A stretch of 43,686 bases of DNA, taken from the NCBI RefSeq assembly GCF_006539125.1, contig NZ_BJMK01000018.1, positions 1 through 43,686 on the forward strand. Direction: 5' to 3'. Every line of letters begins with the position of its first letter. Positions within the stretch are counted from its first letter, which is position 1. The notes under the pieces were generated by a model. That model was not told the DNA's origin. It saw only the letters and a list, made by a program, of their open reading frames with translations, and did not search any database. Source of the stretch: Gluconobacter sphaericus NBRC 12467 (GTDB lineage: Bacteria > Pseudomonadota > Alphaproteobacteria > Acetobacterales > Acetobacteraceae). This document shows positions 1-7,860 of the stretch, piece by piece. Made by a program: the position numbers and the translations under genes.

Positions 1-2
1 TC

Positions 3-155
3 CTCAATGACTTCATGGCAGCCTATAACTTCGGGCGAAGACTCAAGACACTGAACGGCCTCACTCCTTACGAATATGTCTGCAAAATCTGGACTTCAGA
101 GCCAGAAAAATTCATCACCAATCCAAACCACCAAAGCACGGGACTAAACAACTAA
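3..155 (+). CDS. IS481-family transposase, 3' end only (cut by window edge)
   Basis: Frame 3 reads LNDFMAAYNFGRRLKTLNG, then LTPYEYVCKIWTSEPEKF, and ends TGLNN-stop. This is the typical C-terminal tail of IS481/IS3-type DDE integrases, where the LxGLTPYE and W-x-x-x-P motifs follow the catalytic core. The 5' part lies outside the window, so whether the copy is intact is unknown. The final codons overlap the right terminal inverted repeat, as is usual for this family. A decayed relative with a matching left repeat lies at 39.9-40.4 kb in the same orientation. Confidence 0.85.
   Translation, partial: LNDFMAAYNFGRRLKTLNGLTPYEYVCKIWTSEPEKFITNPNHQSTGLNN
132..151 (+). repeat. Right terminal inverted repeat of the IS481-family element
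   Basis: Read on the minus strand, these 20 bases match the 20 bases at 39906-39925 at 18 positions, including a 13-base exact core TGTTTAGTCCCGT. One copy overlaps a transposase 3' end and the other precedes a transposase 5' end, which is the geometry of IRR and IRL of one IS family. Confidence 0.8.
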
Positions 156-213
156 GCCGTCTCGAAGAAGGATCATCATTAGACAAGACGTAGGTTAAAA
201 AACCGACCGTACT

Positions 214-1275
214 TTACCGTCCCCGATAGACAAATTCTGTTTTTTGACTTCCTGCCTGTTCCACAAGATTGTGAAACGGCGACAGGCTACAGACCGGATC
301 GGTGTTCGCCGCATTTCCTGTCAGGGCCAGGGCCTGACAGCGGCATCCGCCCCAGTCCCGTTCCTTGCGTTCGCAGGAACGGCAGGGCTCGGGCATCCAG
401 TCCGTCCCGCGGAACATGTTGAACAGCGGCGAGATGTTCCAGATTTCGGACAGGGTCACGTCTTTCACATTCGGGAACGAGACATCGGGAATGATCTCGG
501 CCGCATGACACGGCAGCACCCGGCCCGAGGGCGTGACATTCACGAAACGCTGCCCCCACCCCCCCATGCAGGGCTTGGGCCGGTCTGCATGATAGTCCGG
601 CGTCACATAATCGATGGAAAGCCCACCCTTCGCGCGTTCAGCTTCAACGGCACGGGTGGATTCCTCCAACTGCTCTCGGCTGGGAAGAAGCGCATCGCGG
701 TTTTTCAGCCCCCAGCCATAATACTGAGTATGCGCGATCTCGACCCGTCCCGCTCCAAGCTCCCGCGCCAACGCGAACATCTCGGGGATACGGGCGACAT
801 TTTCCCTGTGCACCACAAAATTGAGCGTCATCGGAATGCCGGAGGCGCGGATGAGGCGTGCCGCCGCGACCTTGCGGGCCTGCGCGCCCTTGAGACCGCC
901 GATACGCTCGGCTCCCGCCTCCGTCACGTCCTGGAAGGAAAGTTGGATGTGATCCAGCCCTGCCCTGTCAAGGACTTCCAATTTCGGTTCGTCCAGCAGC
1001 ACACCGGACGTGATCAGGTTGGAATACAGGTTGAGTCTCCGTGCGACGGAGACCAGTTCGACCAGATCAGGCCGCGCCATGGGCTCGCCGCCGGAGAAAT
1101 GAACCTGGAGCACCCCAAGCTCGGCCGCTTGCTCCAGTACAGCAGTCCAGGTCGCCGTATCGAGCTCTGCCGCTTTGCGTTCGAGTTCAAGCGGGTTGGA
1201 GCAGTAGGGGCAGGAAAGCGGGCATCGATGCGTCAGTTCAGCCAGAAGGCTCATCGGCGGCGAAGGGAGTGTCAT
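214..1275 (-). CDS. pqqE: PqqE, PqqA peptide cyclase (radical SAM)
   Basis: Radical SAM/SPASM enzyme of 353 residues that forms the carbon-carbon bond between the conserved Glu and Tyr of PqqA, the first committed step of PQQ biosynthesis. The SAM [4Fe-4S] motif CPLSCPYC (Cys18, 22, 25) lies near the N-terminus, followed by an FSGGEP motif. The C-terminal SPASM region has the expected cysteines ([31 protein letters not shown]) for auxiliary clusters. The start codon overlaps the pqqD stop as ATGA, and no other start fits as well. It is the last gene of the operon; a TAA stop is followed by about 60 bp with no obvious strong terminator before the IS end. Confidence 0.97.
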   Translation of the reverse strand: MTLPSPPMSLLAELTHRCPLSCPYCSNPLELERKAAELDTATWTAVLEQAAELGVLQVHFSGGEPMARPDLVELVSVARRLNLYSNLITSGVLLDEPKLEVLDRAGLDHIQLSFQDVTEAGAERIGGLKGAQARKVAAARLIRASGIPMTLNFVVHRENVARIPEMFALARELGAGRVEIAHTQYYGWGLKNRDALLPSREQLEESTRAVEAERAKGGLSIDYVTPDYHADRPKPCMGGWGQRFVNVTPSGRVLPCHAAEIIPDVSFPNVKDVTLSEIWNISPLFNMFRGTDWMPEPCRSCERKERDWGGCRCQALALTGNAANTDPVCSLSPFHNLVEQAGSQKTEFVYRGR

Positions 1276-1562
1276 ATGTGTAGGACGTTCTTTTCTGTCA
1301 GTTCAGAAAGAAGCGCGAGGACATCCTTCGCAATGACCTCACGCGGGGCGGAAAACTCGATTGCAAGCTGCTGGATGATGTCGCCGACGCTGCGCTTCCC
1401 ATCTAGCAGCCGCAGAATATGCGGCGCGGCGCCTTCAACTACAAATGCTTTTTCAGGCGCCTGCACGATCCACACGTCCCGTACGCGATCATGCTGCAGA
1501 CGATGTCCCCGGGCAAAGGAGAGGGCCGCCCCCTCCACCACGACATGCTGGACATCAGTCAT
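1272..1562 (-). CDS. pqqD: PqqD, PqqA peptide chaperone
   Basis: Small 96-residue protein starting [16 protein letters not shown]. PqqD has a RiPP recognition element fold: it binds the PqqA leader and presents it to PqqE. The sequence shows the family pattern ([21 protein letters not shown], then [16 protein letters not shown]). The frame stays open upstream, but the ATG at 1562 overlaps the pqqC stop as ATGA, matches the family length and makes translational coupling likely. The start chosen further upstream would lie inside pqqC. Confidence 0.95.
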   Translation of the reverse strand: MTDVQHVVVEGAALSFARGHRLQHDRVRDVWIVQAPEKAFVVEGAAPHILRLLDGKRSVGDIIQQLAIEFSAPREVIAKDVLALLSELTEKNVLHI

Positions 1563-2278
1563 GGAACGAAAGCCCCTGGTGGAATGTGACCTTCTACATA
1601 GGCATAGTCGAGCGCATCCAGCATCGTCCACAGCACAGAACACTTGAACTCTAGCGCTCCCAGAACTTCTTTCTGCTGTTCTGGCGTACGGGCATTTTCG
1701 CGAACATAGGCCAACGCGAAATCGGAATCCCGGGGGGCCTGCGTCAGGCGCGGTGTAAAATAGGCTAGCGTTTTTTCCGACACGAAGTCATAGTGACGCA
1801 GCATCCCCGACACGCGCTCGCTGATAATCGTAGGTGAAAACAGTTCCGTCAGCGACGACGCAATGGCCGCCAGAATCGACTGGTCCCTCACGAAGTTCAC
1901 ATAGGCATCGACCGAAAAGCGAGTGGCCGGAAGCAGGCCATCTAAGCTTTCCACATAGTTCCGGTCCAGCCCCAGGCCATTCGTTAGCATCAGCCAGCGC
2001 GCGACACCGCCGGTTCCGGGCTCCGTGCCGTCATGGTCTTCGATCCGGCGACGCCATTCGCGGCGAAGCTCTGCCGTCGGCAGGCGTGCGAGAAGCGTGG
2101 CATCCTTGGCTGGAATACGAGCCTGATAATAATAGCGGTTCAGTGCCCAGGCTTGAACCTGAGCCTTATCGAGCTTGCCGTCATGCAGCTTGCGATGGAA
2201 CGGATGTCGGTTGTGGTACCGCTCGGCCCCGATCTGGCGAAGCCGTGCTTCAAGCTGGTCAGGTGTGAGAAGCGTCAT
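1559..2278 (-). CDS. pqqC: PqqC, pyrroloquinoline-quinone synthase
   Basis: Cofactor-free oxidase of 239 residues that performs the last step of PQQ synthesis: ring closure and eight-electron oxidation of AHQQ with O2. Typical features are the N-terminal LEARLRQIGAERYHNRHPFH, the ALNRYYYQ segment and the conserved EDHDG motif, all part of the heme-oxygenase-like helical fold. The start at 2278 overlaps the pqqB stop (ATGA); the upstream in-frame extension is inside pqqB and is discarded. Length equals that expected for Gluconobacter PqqC. Confidence 0.97.
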   Translation of the reverse strand: MTLLTPDQLEARLRQIGAERYHNRHPFHRKLHDGKLDKAQVQAWALNRYYYQARIPAKDATLLARLPTAELRREWRRRIEDHDGTEPGTGGVARWLMLTNGLGLDRNYVESLDGLLPATRFSVDAYVNFVRDQSILAAIASSLTELFSPTIISERVSGMLRHYDFVSEKTLAYFTPRLTQAPRDSDFALAYVRENARTPEQQKEVLGALEFKCSVLWTMLDALDYAYVEGHIPPGAFVP

Positions 2279-3189
2279 GGTGTATCCAGTCTGAAAGTCA
2301 TGCCGTCTTCCGCAACCGTCCATCCGGTGCGTTCGACTTCTTTACGTTCGGGGCTGTTTTCGAACAGAATTGGGTTGGAGTTGTTGATATGAATCAACAC
2401 TTTATGTGGTTTTTCGCATGTCGTGAAACATTCGACCGGCCCCCCGGCATCATTCACCGACACATGCCCCATACGCTGCCCGCTCTTGGGGCTCAGTCCG
2501 GCGCGGATCATTTCATCATCCCGCCAGAGCGTGCCATCGAAGAAAACGAGATCGGCCGCAGCGACCCGCTCCACGATGGCGGGTGTGATGTGCGCACAGC
2601 CGGGAATGAAGAGCAGCGTCTTCTTTCCATCCGTGATGGACAGACCAAGCGTCTCGTCCGGGCGTGAGCCTGCGGCTTCCGCGTAAAGCGGCGCCTTGCC
2701 CGGAACAGCGAAGGCCGTGAGCAGAAGACCGGACGGAACTCCGTCCTTGTTCATCAGGGAGGTGGCTTCATCGAGAATAAGCGGGACACGCGGGACGATT
2801 TCCGGATCGAGCGCACCGAAGATCGGATTGTCCACAAGCTGCTGAAGTGTCGAGTCGCTGCCCATCAGGGTAAAAGGCTCACGCTCACGCAGGGTTAGAA
2901 GCCCGGTTATAGCGTCGATCTCACCGCAGGTCAGGACGACACTCTGAATGGGCGTGCCACGCAAGCTACCCTGATGATGCAAGGCTGGCGTGTCGATGAT
3001 CTGTTGCCGCAGATCGGGCGAGGCGTTGAGAATGAACCAGCGCTTACCGTCAGCACTAACGGCAAGAGAGGCCTGGGTCCGGGCTTTCGCGCCCTGTCGC
3101 GTGCGGGCGGCCACACAGCCGGGTGCTGCGGAGTTCCATTGCGGAAACCCGCCCCCTGCCGCCGCGCCGAGCACGATGACATCAATCAT
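2275..3189 (-). CDS. pqqB: PqqB, metallo-beta-lactamase-fold PQQ biosynthesis protein
   Basis: Protein of 304 residues starting MIDVIVLGAAAGGGFPQWN, the hallmark N-terminus of PqqB. PqqB has a metallo-beta-lactamase fold and has been proposed to hydroxylate the excised Glu-Tyr intermediate. The start at 3189 is the family start; the longer in-frame form would run into the pqqA-pqqB spacer. The gene lies 114 bp after pqqA, behind a strong hairpin, and is the first of four genes joined by 4-base overlaps. Confidence 0.97.
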   Translation of the reverse strand: MIDVIVLGAAAGGGFPQWNSAAPGCVAARTRQGAKARTQASLAVSADGKRWFILNASPDLRQQIIDTPALHHQGSLRGTPIQSVVLTCGEIDAITGLLTLREREPFTLMGSDSTLQQLVDNPIFGALDPEIVPRVPLILDEATSLMNKDGVPSGLLLTAFAVPGKAPLYAEAAGSRPDETLGLSITDGKKTLLFIPGCAHITPAIVERVAAADLVFFDGTLWRDDEMIRAGLSPKSGQRMGHVSVNDAGGPVECFTTCEKPHKVLIHINNSNPILFENSPERKEVERTGWTVAEDGMTFRLDTP

Positions 3190-3239
3190 TTTATCACAAA
3201 CCGTCTGACTGGGGCGCCTCAGGGCACCCATGAACGAAA

Positions 3240-3266
3240 ACGGCCGCTCCGTGGGGGAGCGGCCGT
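3240..3266 (-). terminator. pqqA-pqqB intercistronic hairpin (attenuator or processing site)
   Basis: Perfect 11-bp stem (ACGGCCGCTCC and its complement) with a 5-base loop. On the minus strand it is followed by TTTTCG. It lies between pqqA and pqqB, so it probably ends or stabilises most pqqA transcripts while letting a fraction read into pqqB-E. This would give the small precursor peptide in excess over the enzymes. Confidence 0.75.
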
Positions 3267-3303
3267 GCCATATTCCTCAAGGACGGTGCCTCAGGAAAGT
3301 GAC

Positions 3304-3384
3304 TTATTTCTTCTCGCCGCAGACATACGAGTTGATTTCTGCGCCCAGCGGGATTTCGGTAACTTTCGGTGTGTTCCAGGCCAT
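3304..3384 (-). CDS. pqqA: PqqA, PQQ precursor peptide
   Basis: The 26-residue precursor starting MAWNTPKVTEI and ending SYVCGEKK. Glu16 and Tyr20 (the E-x3-Y pair) supply all the carbon and nitrogen of PQQ. A strong ribosome site, AAGGAGAAAAATC, sits directly before the ATG. Only 27 codons long, it is easily missed by automatic gene calling. It is the first gene of the pqq operon and is followed by the hairpin at 3240-3266. Confidence 0.98.
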   Translation of the reverse strand: MAWNTPKVTEIPLGAEINSYVCGEKK

Positions 3385-3415
3385 GATTTTTCTCCTTGGT
3401 CTCCGATAACCGGCA

Positions 3416-3434
3416 GATGTGACAACAACACATC
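3416..3434 (-). promoter_or_regulatory. Small hairpin in the pqqA leader
   Basis: GATGTG and CACATC form a 6-bp stem around a 7-base loop, about 30 bp upstream of the pqqA start. It would lie in the 5' leader of the transcript if the promoter at 3453-3481 is used. No function is known. Confidence 0.3.
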
Positions 3435-3452
3435 CGCAGGCGCTCCTCATGA

Positions 3453-3481
3453 TTTAGTGACCGGATGCCACTGGAGTTCAA
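3453..3481 (-). promoter_or_regulatory. Candidate pqqA promoter
   Basis: On the minus strand TTGAAC is followed after 17 bp by ACTAAA, a good -35 and a weak -10 for the housekeeping sigma factor. The -10 lies about 70 bp before the pqqA start codon. Inferred from sequence only. Confidence 0.4.
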
Positions 3482-3520
3482 GGGGTTTTTTGGGCAGAAC
3501 ACGCAACTGTGTCCTTTCGC

Positions 3521-3535
3521 GGATCATTTTGATCC
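3521..3535. promoter_or_regulatory. Perfect palindrome upstream of pqqA and the AI-2E gene
   Basis: GGATCA-TTT-TGATCC, 6-bp arms with a 3-base centre, in the divergent intergenic region. It could be an operator for either gene or a short stem. No regulator is indicated. Confidence 0.3.
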
Positions 3536-3566
3536 CTAAGCTCCGTCTTCGTTGCAGGCAGAAAAT

Positions 3567-4826
3567 ATGTCCGGCCGTCCCATTACGCCTTCCGCCGACC
3601 CTGCCTGTAGCAAGAGCCCGTCTCCGTCCGGAAAACCCGATAAGAAACTGACGCCTGACGGCGATTTCCCAGACCCGACGCTTGACCGGAACCTCCTGCG
3701 TGAACACCTGAACATCCGGGATATGTGCGTCCTGATCCTGACGATTCTGGCCGTATTCTATTCTCTGTATTTCACAGCCCCGATCCTGCTGCCGTTCGTC
3801 TTCGCGCTCGTTCTGAACCTCCTCATGATCGCGCCCATGCGATTCCTGACCCAGCGTCTGCGCCTGCCGAGGCATGTGGCGGGGCTTACGCTGATCGTCA
3901 TGATGTTCGGCATTGTGGGGGGAATCGCCACGACCATTTCCGTACCGGCCGCCGGCTGGATCACCCGCGCCCCTCAGACGCTTCCCGCCCTGCAAAGCAA
4001 GTTGGCAGTGCTCAGCGGCCCGATTGACGTGGTCCAGCACGATTACATGCGCTTGTCGGCTATGTTCGGCGGCCATGCGGGCAACACGCATACAGCGCAT
4101 GGCGTCACCGGACCGATCAGCGGGGAGACGGCGCTCTCGCGGCTCGGCTCTTCCGTTCTTGCCGGGACGCGGGAGCTTGCAGGCGGCTTCTTCTCGATGC
4201 TGCTGATGCTGTTCTTCCTTATGACGGAAGGCGACACGCTTCTGCGCCGCTGCGTCGAGATCATGCCGACCTACGCCAAGAAACGCCGCCTCGTGGAAAT
4301 GGCGACGCAGATTGAACAGAACGTCTCGCTCTATCTCGTGACGATCACGATGATGAATCTGGGTGTGGGGCTGGTGAACATGATCCAGTGCTGGGCGACC
4401 GGTATGCCCAACCCGCTTCTGTGGGGCGTGCTGGCGTTCCTGCTGAATTACATTCCAATCATCGGGCCACTAACGGGTGTAGTGGTCTATTTCGTGGTCG
4501 GGCTGTTCAGTTTTCCGTCCCTGCTTTACGCGCTCCTGCCGCCGTCAATCTATCTGCTAATCCATGTGCTGGAAGGCGAGACCATCACGCCCATGCTGCT
4601 GGCCCGGCGCTTCACGCTCAATCCCGTATTCGTCATGGGATCGCTGCTGTTCTGGGACTGGATGTGGGGCATTTCGGGCGCCTTCCTGTCCGTGCCGATG
4701 CTCGCGGTCTTCAAGATCGTCTGTGACCATATCGAAGTTCTGGCGCCGCTCGGCCATGTTCTGGGTGGCCCGACACGCAGGACGATCAGCAGCGCCATTG
4801 TTGCGCAGTTGCAGTCTGAACCGTGA
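3567..4826 (+). CDS. AI-2E family transporter (PF01594-type membrane protein)
   Basis: Integral membrane protein of 419 residues. After a hydrophilic Pro/Ser-rich N-terminal tail come paired hydrophobic segments (VLILTILAVFYSLYFTAPI onward), a soluble middle region of about 80 residues with a hydrophobic stretch (FSMLLMLFFLMTEG), then further membrane segments with the family motif LNYIPIIGPL. The family includes TqsA, an exporter of autoinducer-2, and PerM, and some members are Na+/H+ antiporters, so the substrate is not predicted. An ATG at 3567 is preferred to a TTG five codons upstream; neither has a clear ribosome site. Transcribed divergently from pqqA. Confidence 0.85.
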   Translation: MSGRPITPSADPACSKSPSPSGKPDKKLTPDGDFPDPTLDRNLLREHLNIRDMCVLILTILAVFYSLYFTAPILLPFVFALVLNLLMIAPMRFLTQRLRLPRHVAGLTLIVMMFGIVGGIATTISVPAAGWITRAPQTLPALQSKLAVLSGPIDVVQHDYMRLSAMFGGHAGNTHTAHGVTGPISGETALSRLGSSVLAGTRELAGGFFSMLLMLFFLMTEGDTLLRRCVEIMPTYAKKRRLVEMATQIEQNVSLYLVTITMMNLGVGLVNMIQCWATGMPNPLLWGVLAFLLNYIPIIGPLTGVVVYFVVGLFSFPSLLYALLPPSIYLLIHVLEGETITPMLLARRFTLNPVFVMGSLLFWDWMWGISGAFLSVPMLAVFKIVCDHIEVLAPLGHVLGGPTRRTISSAIVAQLQSEP

Positions 4827-4830
4827 AGAT

Positions 4831-4942
4831 CGGGGCTTTGCCCCGCGCCCCACAAAGGGGCTCGCCCCTTTGATCCCGATTCCAAATAAAGCGGTTTCCA
4901 AAGATCCCCAGCCTTTGGCGGGTTTCAGGGCAGCGCCCTGAA
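4831..4942. repeat. Multi-palindrome REP-like repeat
   Basis: Between the AI-2E gene and gmk lie four palindromes in about 110 bp: CGGGGC-TTT-GCCCCG (4831-4845), CAAAGGGGC-TC-GCCCCTTTG (4853-4872), CCAAAG...CTTTGG near 4898-4918, and TTCAGGGC-AGC-GCCCTGAA (4924-4942). From memory, tandem G/C palindromes of this kind recur between genes in acetic acid bacteria. It may serve as a terminator for the upstream gene. No second copy was noticed in this window. Confidence 0.55.
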
Positions 4943-5033
4943 CAGGCTCTGAATATCTGGCCAGAACCGCCCCCTTTACGCTAGACGCTTCGGCAGAACA
5001 TTCCTGTCCGGTTCATTCTTCCAAGGAGACCCC

Positions 5034-5660
5034 ATGACCCAATTGCCCCGCCGTGGCGTCTGTCTGGTGATCTCGGCCCCGTCTGGCGCGGGCAAGTCTA
5101 CCATTGCCAACGCCCTGCGCGCTTCGGAGCCAACCTTGCGCCATTCCGTCTCGGTCACGACGCGCAGGCCGCGTCCGGGGGAAGTCGAGGGTGTGCATTA
5201 CCATTTCCGGGATATCGAGGAATTCCGCCGCATGGCTGCGGATGGCGAACTGCTGGAATGGGCGGAGGTCTTTGGTCGAGGCTATGGCACACCGCGCGCA
5301 CCGGTTGAGGAAGCGCTGAATGCCGGGCATGACATGGTGTTCGATATCGACTGGCAAGGGCACCGCCTTCTGCGCGCGGCCCTGCCTGACGATGTGGTGA
5401 GCCTATTCGTTTTGCCGCCGTCGCTGGAAGAACTGGAACGCCGCTTGAACAAACGCGCTTCGGACCATCCGGAAGAAATCACCAAGCGCATGGAGGCAGC
5501 GCTGGATGAAATTTCCCACTGGTCCGAGTTCGATCACACGATCATCAATTCGGATCTCGACACCGCCATTTCGCAGGCCCGATCCGTCCTCACAGCTGCG
5601 CGACTGTCCACACGGCGCCAGCGCAACCTGCTGGACATGGTCGCCAGCTTCAGCCGATGA
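5034..5660 (+). CDS. gmk: Guanylate kinase
   Basis: Converts GMP and ATP to GDP and ADP in purine salvage and synthesis. The 208 residues start with the P-loop PSGAGKST (residues 16-23), followed by the GMP-binding stretch SVTTRRPRPGEVEGVHYHF and FDIDWQGHRLL. Length is typical. The start follows TTCCAAGGAGACCCC, a strong ribosome site. Upstream is the palindromic repeat; downstream 143 bp without a gene separate it from hisG. Confidence 0.97.
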   Translation: MTQLPRRGVCLVISAPSGAGKSTIANALRASEPTLRHSVSVTTRRPRPGEVEGVHYHFRDIEEFRRMAADGELLEWAEVFGRGYGTPRAPVEEALNAGHDMVFDIDWQGHRLLRAALPDDVVSLFVLPPSLEELERRLNKRASDHPEEITKRMEAALDEISHWSEFDHTIINSDLDTAISQARSVLTAARLSTRRQRNLLDMVASFSR

Positions 5661-5803
5661 TCTCGTCACTCGCGAATCTTGAGAGCCTGCTTCCCGGTTT
5701 TTATGCAGATGGAAAGCTTTCTGCAGAATTTGGGAAGACTCCGGCTTCGTGATATGGCCTGCCGTTCTCTCAGTGGCTGCGGACGGCAAGGGAAAGACAC
5801 TTC

Positions 5804-6529
5804 ATGACAGCGCCCCAGAACGGGACCGGAAATGGCCTCCAGACCGGAGCGGACCTCGCTGTCCGCAGTGATTCACCTCTGATTCTGGCGCTTCCGAAAG
5901 GGCGTATTCTCAAGGCCCTGGCCCCTGTCCTGACGCGCACCGGTATCGAACCCGATCCGGATTGCCTGACGGAAAGCAGCCGCCGACTGCGCTTTGGCAC
6001 GTCCGATCCGAATCTGGATGTGGTCCGGGTCCGCTCCTTCGATGTCGCGACCTTCGTGGCCTATGGCGGCGCGGATATCGGCGTGTGCGGCGCGGATGTA
6101 CTGATGGAGTTCGATTATCCGGACATTTATGCGCCACTTGATCTGGGCATCGGAGGCTGTCGCATTGCCGTCGCACGACCAAAAACCATGGTCGAGGACC
6201 CCGCAACCGGTCAGTCTCGTCTTCGCGTCGCCACGAAATACCCGACTATCGCCCGCCGACACTTTGCCTCCCGCGCCATCAACGCTGAAATCGTGCATCT
6301 GAATGGCGCGATGGAACTGGCACCGACGCTGGATCTGGCAAGCGTGATCGTCGATCTGGTTGATACCGGTTCCACGCTCCGCGCCAATGGCCTGATGGAA
6401 ACCGAAACTATCGCCCATGTCACGAGCCGCCTGATCGTCAACCGCGTCGCGCTCAAGACCCGTCCTGAAGAAATCAGCGCCCTGATCGAACGCTTCCGCG
6501 CCGCGCTGAACACGGAAGAAGACGCCTGA
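5804..6529 (+). CDS. hisG: ATP phosphoribosyltransferase, short form
   Basis: First enzyme of histidine biosynthesis (ATP plus PRPP to phosphoribosyl-ATP). At 241 residues it is the short HisG form, which lacks the C-terminal regulatory domain and in other bacteria needs a HisZ partner. Recognisable segments are LILALPKGRILK, VDTGSTLRANGL (the PRPP-binding loop) and GADIGVCGADVLME. The TGA stop overlaps the hisD ATG by one base (TGATG), so the two are coupled. HisZ is not in the window. Confidence 0.96.
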   Translation: MTAPQNGTGNGLQTGADLAVRSDSPLILALPKGRILKALAPVLTRTGIEPDPDCLTESSRRLRFGTSDPNLDVVRVRSFDVATFVAYGGADIGVCGADVLMEFDYPDIYAPLDLGIGGCRIAVARPKTMVEDPATGQSRLRVATKYPTIARRHFASRAINAEIVHLNGAMELAPTLDLASVIVDLVDTGSTLRANGLMETETIAHVTSRLIVNRVALKTRPEEISALIERFRAALNTEEDA

Positions 6530-7818
6530 TGAAACGCCTCGATACATCTGTCGCCGGGTTCTCCGAAGACTTCGCAACACTGCTTGCCGCACGTGGAAGC
6601 GACGAGCGCAGCGTGGCCGAACCGGTCCGCATCATTCTCGCCGATGTACGCAGCCGGGGCGATGAAGCCCTGTGCGATTACACTGCCCGCTTTGACCGCC
6701 TGTCCCTGCCAGCTGAAAAACTGCGGATCAGTGCGGAAGAAATCGCCTCCGAAGCCGCACGCGTCCCTGCCGACCTGATGGATGCCCTGCGCACCGCCGC
6801 CCGCCGGATCGAGACGTTCCATGCCGCACAGATGCCTAGGGATCTGGATTTCACAGATGAGGACGGCATTCGCCTTGGCATGCGCTGGACCCCACTGGAT
6901 GCGGTCGGGCTGTATGTTCCAGGTGGCAAAGCGGCCTATCCGTCCTCCGTACTGATGAACGCCCTGCCCGCCCGCGTCGCAGGTGTGAAGCGGCTCGCTA
7001 TGTGCGTGCCGTCGCCGGGTGGCGTGCTGAACCCGCTGGTTCTCGCGGCCGCACAGCTCTGCGGCGTTGAAGAAATCTATCGTATTGGTGGCGCGCAGGC
7101 TGTGGGCGCCATGGCGTTCGGTACGGACCTTATCGCGCCCGTGGACCGTATTGTCGGTCCCGGCAATGCGTTCGTTGCGGAAGCCAAGCGGCAGGTCTTT
7201 GGGCACGTCGGCATCGACAGCATCGCCGGGCCGTCCGAAGTCGTGGTCGTCGCTGATGGCCAGAACGATCCGCGCCTTGTCGCGCTCGATCTACTCGCCC
7301 AAGCCGAACATGACGAGCAGGCCCAGGCCATCCTCATCACGACGGATGCCGCCTTTGCCGACCGCGCTGCCGAAGCCGTCCGCAAGGAATTGGAAACGCT
7401 CCCTCGCACAGCCATCGCCTCCAAAAGCTGGTACGATCATGGCGCGATCATCGTAGTGCGCTCACTTGAGGAGGCCTCTGAAATTGTAAATGCGCTGGCC
7501 CCCGAGCATCTGGAAGTCATGCTCGACGCCCCGCGCGAGTTTTCGGACATGATTCGCCACGCAGGCGCGATCTTCATGGGCCGCTACTGCCCCGAAGCAG
7601 TGGGCGATTATGTCGGCGGCCCAAACCACGTCCTGCCGACCAGCCGCACGGCGCGTTTTGCCTCAGGTCTATCGGTCTTCGACTTCATTAAACGTACCAC
7701 CACCATCGAAGCCGACGAAGCCGGTCTGCGCCGGATCGGCCCGGCCGGTGTGGCGCTGGCGAATGCCGAAGGACTGGACGCCCATGCGCTCAGCCTGTCG
7801 GTCCGGCTGGAAAATTAG
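6529..7818 (+). CDS. hisD: Histidinol dehydrogenase
   Basis: Zinc enzyme of 429 residues catalysing the last two steps of histidine synthesis, histidinol to histidine with two NAD+. Typical motifs: LYVPGGKAAYPSSVLMNALPA, VGPGNAFVAEAKRQVFG, the AGPSEV loop, LLAQAEHDEQAQA with metal and catalytic residues, and VGGPNHVLPT near the C-terminus. Coupled to hisG. It ends 42 bp from the 3' end of the convergent phosphoesterase gene. Confidence 0.97.
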   Translation: MKRLDTSVAGFSEDFATLLAARGSDERSVAEPVRIILADVRSRGDEALCDYTARFDRLSLPAEKLRISAEEIASEAARVPADLMDALRTAARRIETFHAAQMPRDLDFTDEDGIRLGMRWTPLDAVGLYVPGGKAAYPSSVLMNALPARVAGVKRLAMCVPSPGGVLNPLVLAAAQLCGVEEIYRIGGAQAVGAMAFGTDLIAPVDRIVGPGNAFVAEAKRQVFGHVGIDSIAGPSEVVVVADGQNDPRLVALDLLAQAEHDEQAQAILITTDAAFADRAAEAVRKELETLPRTAIASKSWYDHGAIIVVRSLEEASEIVNALAPEHLEVMLDAPREFSDMIRHAGAIFMGRYCPEAVGDYVGGPNHVLPTSRTARFASGLSVFDFIKRTTTIEADEAGLRRIGPAGVALANAEGLDAHALSLSVRLEN

Positions 7819-7860
7819 CCTCCATCCGAGAGGTTCTGACACCTCCCGGAGCATCCCGCT

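Noticed and set aside
244-1647. Long plus-strand open frame of 467 codons
   Set aside because: It is antisense to pqqE and pqqD, which have strong family motifs; its translation is Arg/His-rich with no family likeness.
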